Below are positions 41,628 to 46,275 of a stretch of DNA of 46,275 nucleotides, in pieces. Made by a program: the position numbers and the translations under genes. Source of the stretch: Chelativorans xinjiangensis. GTDB lineage: Bacteria > Pseudomonadota > Alphaproteobacteria > Rhizobiales > Rhizobiaceae. The notes beneath the pieces are model-generated. The model was given only the letters and a program-made list of their open reading frames with translations. It was not told the DNA's origin and searched no databases. The stretch's first letter is position 1. The number at the start of each line of letters is the position of its first letter. Where the stretch lies: assembly GCF_009812055.1 (NCBI RefSeq), contig NZ_WQNH01000040.1:1-46275 (forward strand), given 5' to 3'.

Positions 41628-41920
41628 ATCGCGCGCACCTCCGTCCTGAGATTTGTCGAAGGGCCTGGCATCTCCCGATCGAGGGCAGGGCTATTGCATA
41701 TGGATGGAGTCTTTGTTCGGCTTCGCCGGACCCCCACCCTCAATCCCTCCCCTCAAGGGGGAGGGAGGCTTTGGTGCCTGGCGCCAACGTTGAAGCCAAT
41801 CGCGCAACGCTGACGTCCCCCTCCCCCTTGAGGGGAGGGATTGAGGGTGGGGGTATCATCAAGGACTCAGAACCCCCGCCCTTGTGGAGGAGATGCCCGG
41901 CAGGGCAGAAGGGGCGCCGG
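41628..41920. repeat. Nested repeat: a family C element inside a family A element
   Basis: A degenerate family A left arm with the GTCGAAGGG module (41628-41676) and a family A right arm (GAGATGCCCGGCAGGGCAGA, to 41920) flank a family C element. The C element has the outer end AGGGCTATTGCATATGG (41687), core arms at 41730-41765 and 41819-41854, and the inner ATCATCAAGGACTCAGAACC. Relative to the copy at 5925 the C element is in the opposite orientation. It fills most of the 41588-41970 gap; no gene is seen. Confidence 0.8.
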
Positions 41921-41970
41921 CCTTTCCAACTGGCTCGCCTGAACCCATTGCCCTCCAGATCGGAATAAGA

Positions 41971-43920
41971 ATGCCCCCCCGTATCCACCTGGTCTTCAAG
42001 ACCCATCTAGACATCGGCTTCACCGACCACGCGGAGAAGGTGCGCCAGCTCTATCATGAGCGCTTCATCCCGCAGGCGATCGCCACCGGCGAGCACTTCC
42101 ATGCCGAAGACCCGGAGAACCCGAAGTTCATCTGGACGACGGGCGCCTGGCTCATCTGGGATCACCTCGATTCGCGCTCGAACGACGAAGTGGCGCGGCT
42201 CGAAAAGGCCATCGAGAAGGGCATCGTCCGCTGGCACGGCCTGCCCTTCACCACCCATTCGGAACTGATGAGCCCGGCGCTCTTCCGCGCCGGCCTCTCC
42301 TTTTCCGCCGAGCTCGACAAGCGCTTCGGCAAGAAGACTATCGCCGCCAAGATGACCGACGTGCCGGGCCACACGCGCGGCATCGTGCCGCTGATGGCAG
42401 AGGCCGGGCTCAAGTTCCTGCACATCGGCGTCAACACCGCCTCACCGCCGCCCGACGTGCCGGAGCTCTTCCGTTGGCGCGCCCCGTCGGGCGAGGAGGT
42501 CGTGGTGATGTACCAGCGCTCCTATGGGGAGACACACCTGCCCGAAGGGTTTTCCGACGGCTTGAGCTTCGCCCACACCAACGACAATATGGGCCCGCAG
42601 CAGATCCACCAGGTGATCGAGGTCCTGCGCGCCCTTTCCCACCGGCATCCGGGCGCCGAAATCCGCGCGGCGACGCTGGAGGATTACGGCGCCATCCTGT
42701 GGGAGAACCGCGCGCTTTTTCCCGTGGTCGACCTCGAGCTTGGCGACAGCTGGATCCACGGCAGCGCCAGCGATCCGGTGAAGACCCAGCGCTTCCTCGC
42801 CCTGCAGCGGCTCTACGACGCCTTCGAGGCGGAGGGCCTGACACCCGCCAGGCAGGCCTTCGGCCGCGGCTTGACCATGGTTGCCGAGCACACCTGCGGC
42901 GTCGATGTCAAAACCTTCCTGCGCGAGGAGACCGCCTGGGACCGGCCGGACTTCGAGGCTATGCGGGCGAAGGACTTCCGCTTCCGCTACGCGGAAGCCT
43001 CCTGGGCCGAGCAGCGCGCCTATCTCGATACGGCGGTAGACGTGCTGCCCGAGGAGGACCGCGCGCGCGCCGCAAAGGCCCTGGCGGAACTTAAGATCCC
43101 CTCCTCGCCGCCGATCCTGAGCCGCGCGAAAGAGAACGAGAGCCTGGTCCTCGATGCCTGGCGCGTCGAGATCGACCCACAAAGCGGCGACATCCGCGCC
43201 CTGCAGTCGACGGACGGCAAAAGGCTGTGGGGCCTGAACGGCCCGCTCCTGGCCTACCGCTACGAAAGCTACGACGCCGCCGACATGGCGCGCTACCGGG
43301 ACAGCTACCTCACCGACCGCCCGGAATGGGCGATCCTCGACCACGACAAGCCGGGGCTGGAGCGGGCGCGCAGCGCGCGGTCGGCCGCCTGGACCCCGCG
43401 CCTCCTCGGCACCGCCCAGACCAGGGAGAGGCTGATCGTCGCCACCGCCCTGCCCGAGGCCGCCTACGAGACGCTCGGCGCCCCCCGCCGCGTCGACTAC
43501 GTTCTAACCCCCCACCGCGGCGGGCTGGAGCTTGCCGTCGTCCTGCGCCAGAAGCCGGCAAACCGTATGCCGGAGGCGGGTTTCCTGGACTTCGCGCCGA
43601 AGGACACGCAGGGCTGGCACTTCCTCAAGACCGGCCTGTGGCAGGAGGCCGCCCGCACGGCACCGCGCGGCGGTGGTGCTTTGCAGGCGATATCCGTCGC
43701 GCGCTCCATGCTCGAAGGCGGAACCCCGCTCCGGATCGCCCCCCTCGACACGCCGCTCGTCGGGCCGCTCGGCCAGCCCTTCATGGTCTTCCCCAAGACG
43801 CCGCCATCCTATGACGCCGGCCTGCGCTTCAACCTTCACAACAACAAATGGTGCACCAACTTCCCCATGTGGTGGGAAGGCGAACTTGCCGCCCGCTTCC
43901 GCATCGCCGTCGGGGGATGA
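41971..43920 (+). CDS. DUF5054 protein, glycoside hydrolase family 38-like N-terminus
   Basis: Large cytoplasmic protein of 649 residues without a signal peptide. The N-terminal part resembles GH38 alpha-mannosidases: THLDIGFTDH (11-20) gives the His-x-Asp metal pair, and MTDVPGHTRGI (128-138) places Asp130 where the GH38 nucleophile stands. The C-terminal half is probably beta-rich and I do not recognise its parts. It is probably a glycosidase or related metal enzyme acting on a sugar imported by the adjacent ABC transporter. The ATG at 41971 has a weak ribosome site (GGAATAAG). It lies downstream of the LacI gene and before a DUF1428 gene. Confidence 0.82.
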   Translation: MPPRIHLVFKTHLDIGFTDHAEKVRQLYHERFIPQAIATGEHFHAEDPENPKFIWTTGAWLIWDHLDSRSNDEVARLEKAIEKGIVRWHGLPFTTHSELMSPALFRAGLSFSAELDKRFGKKTIAAKMTDVPGHTRGIVPLMAEAGLKFLHIGVNTASPPPDVPELFRWRAPSGEEVVVMYQRSYGETHLPEGFSDGLSFAHTNDNMGPQQIHQVIEVLRALSHRHPGAEIRAATLEDYGAILWENRALFPVVDLELGDSWIHGSASDPVKTQRFLALQRLYDAFEAEGLTPARQAFGRGLTMVAEHTCGVDVKTFLREETAWDRPDFEAMRAKDFRFRYAEASWAEQRAYLDTAVDVLPEEDRARAAKALAELKIPSSPPILSRAKENESLVLDAWRVEIDPQSGDIRALQSTDGKRLWGLNGPLLAYRYESYDAADMARYRDSYLTDRPEWAILDHDKPGLERARSARSAAWTPRLLGTAQTRERLIVATALPEAAYETLGAPRRVDYVLTPHRGGLELAVVLRQKPANRMPEAGFLDFAPKDTQGWHFLKTGLWQEAARTAPRGGGALQAISVARSMLEGGTPLRIAPLDTPLVGPLGQPFMVFPKTPPSYDAGLRFNLHNNKWCTNFPMWWEGELAARFRIAVGG

Positions 43921-43982
43921 TGTCGGTTTCCCCGCTCCCCATTCGTCCTCCGGCCGCAACCAGACGAAAAAAGGAGGTTCCC

Positions 43983-44336
43983 ATGGCTTATGTCGACGGC
44001 TTCATCCTCGCCGTGCCGAAAGACAACATCGAGGCCTACAAGAAGATGGCCCGGCTCGGCGAAGAAGTGTGGAAAGCGCATGGCGCCCTCGCCTATGTCG
44101 AGTGCATCGGCGACGACGTCCCCTACGGCGAAGTCACCTCCTTCCCCCGCGCCGTGCAGGCGAAGGAGGACGAGGTCGTCATCTTTTCCTGGATCGTCTA
44201 CGAATCGCGCGAGCAGCGCGACACGATCAACGCCAAGGTCATGGCCGACCCGCGTATGAATGCCGGCTGGGAGAGCATGCCCTTCGACGGCAAGCGCATG
44301 ATCTTCGGCGGATTTCAGTCGTTTCTAGGGCTTTAA
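43983..44336 (+). CDS. DUF1428 domain protein
   Basis: Small soluble protein of 117 residues, probably with a ferredoxin-like alpha-beta fold. It shows the DUF1428 pattern YVDGFILAVPKDNIEAYKKM at the start, YVECIGDDVPYGE near 38-50 and a final MIFGGFQSFL. AAGGAGG seven bases before the ATG is a very good ribosome site. It is 62 bases after the DUF5054 gene on the same strand. Proteins of this family have no established reaction, so none is given. Confidence 0.9.
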   Translation: MAYVDGFILAVPKDNIEAYKKMARLGEEVWKAHGALAYVECIGDDVPYGEVTSFPRAVQAKEDEVVIFSWIVYESREQRDTINAKVMADPRMNAGWESMPFDGKRMIFGGFQSFLGL

Positions 44337-44370
44337 GCGCCGGTACTTGCCTGCAGATAGAGTCTTTGCC

Positions 44371-44487
44371 GGCTTCGCCGGGACCCCCACCCCTCACCCC
44401 TCCCCTCAAGGGGGAGGGGGCGCCGGCGTCTCAGAATCCCCCTCCCCCTTGAGGGGAGGGGTGAGGGGTGGGGGTCCGGCGAAAGCC
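44371..44487. repeat. Family C palindromic repeat
   Basis: Outer GGCTTCGCCGGGACCCCCAC pairs with GTGGGGGTCCGGCGAAAGCC at the right end, with the inner CCCCTCAAGGGGGAG arms. It lies in the 308-base gap between the DUF1428 gene and the GST operon. The rest of that gap shows no gene; the GST promoter should be in 44490-44640. Confidence 0.88.
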
Positions 44488-44644
44488 AAACAAAATCCCT
44501 TCATCCGCTCGGCGCAGTGAGCCGCACGGCAAAAGTTACCCACTCGGGAAACTATCCCTTGCGCGTCGGCTTCGGCGATGTTAGTTAGCCACATGGATAA
44601 CCTTTCAACAAGCAGGCCGGACCGCCGCCGTCCGCGAGGAAGCC

Positions 44645-45328
44645 ATGTCTCTCACCCTCCATTTCCACCCCCTCGCCTCTTACTGCCATAAGGTGCTGAT
44701 CGCCCTCTACGAGAGCCGGACGGCCTTCGAAGGCCGGATCGTCGATTTCGCCGACGAGGCGTCGAGCGCGGAACTCTTCGCGCTGTGGCCGGTCGGCAAG
44801 ATCCCCCTCCTGCGCGATACCGACCGTGACCGCACGGTGCCCGAGACCAGCGTCATCATCGAATATCTGGACCGGCACCATCCCGGCCCCGCCCCGCTCA
44901 TTCCCGCTGATCCGGAAGAGGCGCTGGAAGCGCGCCTGTGGGACCGGTTCTACGACCTTTATGTCAGCACGCCGATGCAGAAGATCGTCACCGACCGGAT
45001 CAGGCCCGATGGTAACCGCGACCCGCACGGCGTAGCCGAGGCGCGGGCGATGCTCGGGACGGCCTATGAGATGGTCGAGCGGCGGATGGGCGACAGGCGC
45101 TGGGCGGCCGGCGCGGCCTTCACCATGGCCGACTGCGCCGCCGCGCCCGCCCTCTTCTACGCCGAAGCGGTCCTGCCGTTCAGCGGCAGCCATCCGAACG
45201 TCGCCGCCTATTTCGACCGCCTGGCCGAGCGCCCCTCCTTCAAGCGCGCGCTCGCCGAGGCCCGGCCCCATTTCCACCTCTTCCCCTATCGCGAGGCGAT
45301 CCCCGCGCGCTTCCTGGAGGCGCAATGA
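44645..45328 (+). CDS. Glutathione S-transferase family protein
   Basis: Protein of 227 residues with an N-terminal thioredoxin-like glutathione-binding domain (HPLASYCHKVLIALYES, then GKIPLLRD and the PETSVIIEYLD motif that contacts glutathione) and a C-terminal helical domain (WAAGAAFTMADCAAAPALF, the usual folding motif). The stop overlaps the ArsR gene by ATGA. Possible roles are conjugation of electrophiles or glutathione-dependent dehalogenation or ether cleavage. The exact substrate is unknown. GAGGAAG precedes the ATG. Confidence 0.92.
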   Translation: MSLTLHFHPLASYCHKVLIALYESRTAFEGRIVDFADEASSAELFALWPVGKIPLLRDTDRDRTVPETSVIIEYLDRHHPGPAPLIPADPEEALEARLWDRFYDLYVSTPMQKIVTDRIRPDGNRDPHGVAEARAMLGTAYEMVERRMGDRRWAAGAAFTMADCAAAPALFYAEAVLPFSGSHPNVAAYFDRLAERPSFKRALAEARPHFHLFPYREAIPARFLEAQ

Positions 45329-45678
45329 TGCTGCAGACCGTCGATCTCGACCGCGCCTTCCACGCGCTCGCCGACCCGACCCGCCGCGGCATGGTCGACC
45401 GGCTTACGGAGGGCCCCGCATCGGTGAAGGAACTGGCCGCGCCGCTGCCGATGGCGCTGCCCTCGGTGTTGAAGCATCTGCGGGTGCTCGAAGCCGGCGG
45501 CATCGTCATGTCGGAAAAGGCCGGCCGCGTGCGCACCTACCACATCGAGCCTGCCGCGCTCGCCGGTATCGAGGAATGGGTCACCCGGCGCAAGGCAGCC
45601 TGGAACCGCCAGTTCGACCGCCTCGACGAATACCTTTCCGGGCAGGACCAAACCCCACAGCAGGAGACCAGGAAATGA
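45325..45678 (+). CDS. ArsR-family winged-helix regulator
   Basis: Protein of 117 residues with an ArsR winged helix: RAFHALADPTRRGMVDRL (10-27), VKELAAPLPMALPSVLKHLR for the recognition helix region and a wing with GRVRTYHIEP. It has no metal-binding Cys pattern, so it belongs to the non-metal group that is typically paired with an SRPBCC protein, as here. Two adjacent ATGs (45325, 45328) follow GGAGG; the first is used. It overlaps both neighbours by four bases and is probably an autorepressor of this three-gene operon. Confidence 0.93.
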   Translation: MMLQTVDLDRAFHALADPTRRGMVDRLTEGPASVKELAAPLPMALPSVLKHLRVLEAGGIVMSEKAGRVRTYHIEPAALAGIEEWVTRRKAAWNRQFDRLDEYLSGQDQTPQQETRK

Positions 45679-46139
45679 CCGGCCGCTCCACCCTCCACAC
45701 CACCTTCACCATCGAGCGCCGCCTCACCGCGCCGCCGGAGCGCGTCTTCGCCGCCTGGTCCGACCCCGAGGCCAAGCGCCGCTGGTCCTCCTGCCACGAA
45801 GAGGCGTTCGAGGTGGAATACCGCCTCGACTTCCGCGTCGGCGGCACGGAGCTCAACCGCGCCACCGGCCCGGACGGCCCGGCCTTCGTCTACGAAGCGC
45901 GCTTCCTCGACATCGTGCCGAACCAGCGCATCATCTACGCCTTCGACATGCACTTCGGCGAAAAGCGCGTGACGGTCTCGCTCGCAACCGTCCTCCTCGA
46001 GCCGGCGCCGCCCGGCACGAAGATGACCTTCACCGAACAGATCGTCTTCCTCGACGGCTACGACGATCTCGAAGGCCGCAAAAGGGGCACCGAGGAAGGG
46101 ATGGATCGGCTGCAGCCCTTCCTCGAAGGGAAGCATTAG
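45675..46139 (+). CDS. SRPBCC family protein (AHSA1-like, START-like domain)
   Basis: Protein of 154 residues with a single SRPBCC/AHSA1 fold: FTIERRLTAPPERVFAAWSD at the start, FRVGGTELNRATGPDG in the middle and GMDRLQPFLE at the end. Such proteins bind hydrophobic ligands in a deep pocket. Pairing with an ArsR repressor is very common and suggests the SRPBCC protein handles the compound that relieves repression. It is the last gene of the GST-ArsR-SRPBCC operon and overlaps ArsR by ATGA. Confidence 0.92.
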   Translation: MTGRSTLHTTFTIERRLTAPPERVFAAWSDPEAKRRWSSCHEEAFEVEYRLDFRVGGTELNRATGPDGPAFVYEARFLDIVPNQRIIYAFDMHFGEKRVTVSLATVLLEPAPPGTKMTFTEQIVFLDGYDDLEGRKRGTEEGMDRLQPFLEGKH

Positions 46140-46163
46140 GGGTGGTTTGCTGGGGCAAGCGTA

Positions 46164-46223
46164 GCGCCCCTTCGCGCCCCCCTCTGCCCTGCCGGCCATC
46201 TCCCCCGCAAGGGCAGGGGAATC
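46164..46223. repeat. Family A left arm fused to a family C end, cut by the window
   Basis: GCGCCCCTTCGCGCCCCCCT starts a family A left arm. After the CCGCAAGGGCAGGGG part it switches to ATCGCATAT, the outer end of family C. This is the same join as at 41676-41700, so it is probably another nested copy whose remainder lies beyond the window. Confidence 0.65.
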
Positions 46224-46275
46224 GCATATCAGTATTTTCTTTATTGCCAAGAAGGTTTGGATGGATTCTTGAGAG

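Noticed and set aside
1-46223. Possible CRISPR array from the many similar GC-rich repeats
   Set aside because: Copies are 70-200 bases long, far apart, and lie between unrelated genes. There are no short direct repeats with regular spacers and no cas genes.

Overview
The window looks like chromosome, chromid or megaplasmid sequence of a high-GC alphaproteobacterium of the Hyphomicrobiales (Rhizobiales), close to the Mesorhizobium/Chelativorans/Nitratireductor group. The reasons are gene style, ATGA-overlapped operons, five solute-binding-protein transporters in 46 kb, and many rhizobial palindromic intergenic repeats (RIME-like and GC-rich hairpin families). There is no rRNA, tRNA, phage, insertion sequence, CRISPR array or replication gene, so the genus is inferred only.

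Layout. (1) 165-7982: hydroxycinnamate uptake and activation. A TRAP transporter, an amidohydrolase, a MarR regulator and a crotonase are on the minus strand, divergent from a feruloyl-CoA synthase. (2) 8244-19611: a methoxylated-aromatic/gallate block, almost all on the minus strand. It holds a LysR regulator with two DNA-binding domains, galD-galC-galB (4-oxalomesaconate to pyruvate and oxaloacetate), a two-domain VOC-type extradiol dioxygenase, a second TRAP transporter, a LigM/DesA-like tetrahydrofolate-dependent O-demethylase, an IclR regulator, and the decayed end of a second demethylase. (3) 19741-26506: a peptide/nickel-type ABC transporter with a GAF protein; its solute-binding protein lies divergently behind an XRE-cupin regulator. 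(4) 26579-27528: a RelE/ParE-type toxin-antitoxin pair and an orphan VapB-like antitoxin. (5) 27537-35378: a sugar-acid block with uxuB-uxuA divergent from a GntR regulator, a third TRAP transporter and an L-idonate 5-dehydrogenase-like enzyme. (6) 35620-44336: a sugar ABC transporter with a divergent LacI regulator, a GH38-like DUF5054 protein and a DUF1428 protein. (7) 44645-46139: a GST, ArsR and SRPBCC operon.

How it works together. Blocks 1 and 2 read as one route from lignin monomers: ferulate or sinapate is activated to the CoA ester, the side chain is shortened, methoxy groups are moved to tetrahydrofolate, the ring is opened, and GalD, GalB and GalC finish to central metabolites. The aldehyde dehydrogenase and C1-recycling genes are not in the window. 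No LigAB/DesB-type ring-cleavage enzyme is present, so the VOC dioxygenase is the only candidate. Block 5 makes 2-keto-3-deoxygluconate from fructuronate or mannonate. Regulators of six families (MarR, LysR, IclR, XRE-cupin, GntR, LacI) each sit beside a transport or catabolic set. For MarR, IclR, GntR and LacI I can point to candidate operators.

The most striking non-coding pattern is that all four operons in which a solute-binding protein gene is followed by its permease genes carry a large inverted repeat exactly at that junction, and the repeats come from different families. The remaining gaps hold repeats of three GC-rich families (A: arms with ACATCTCCCCC; B: GGCACCTCCCCC; C: GGACCCCCACCC), including one C element nested inside an A element.
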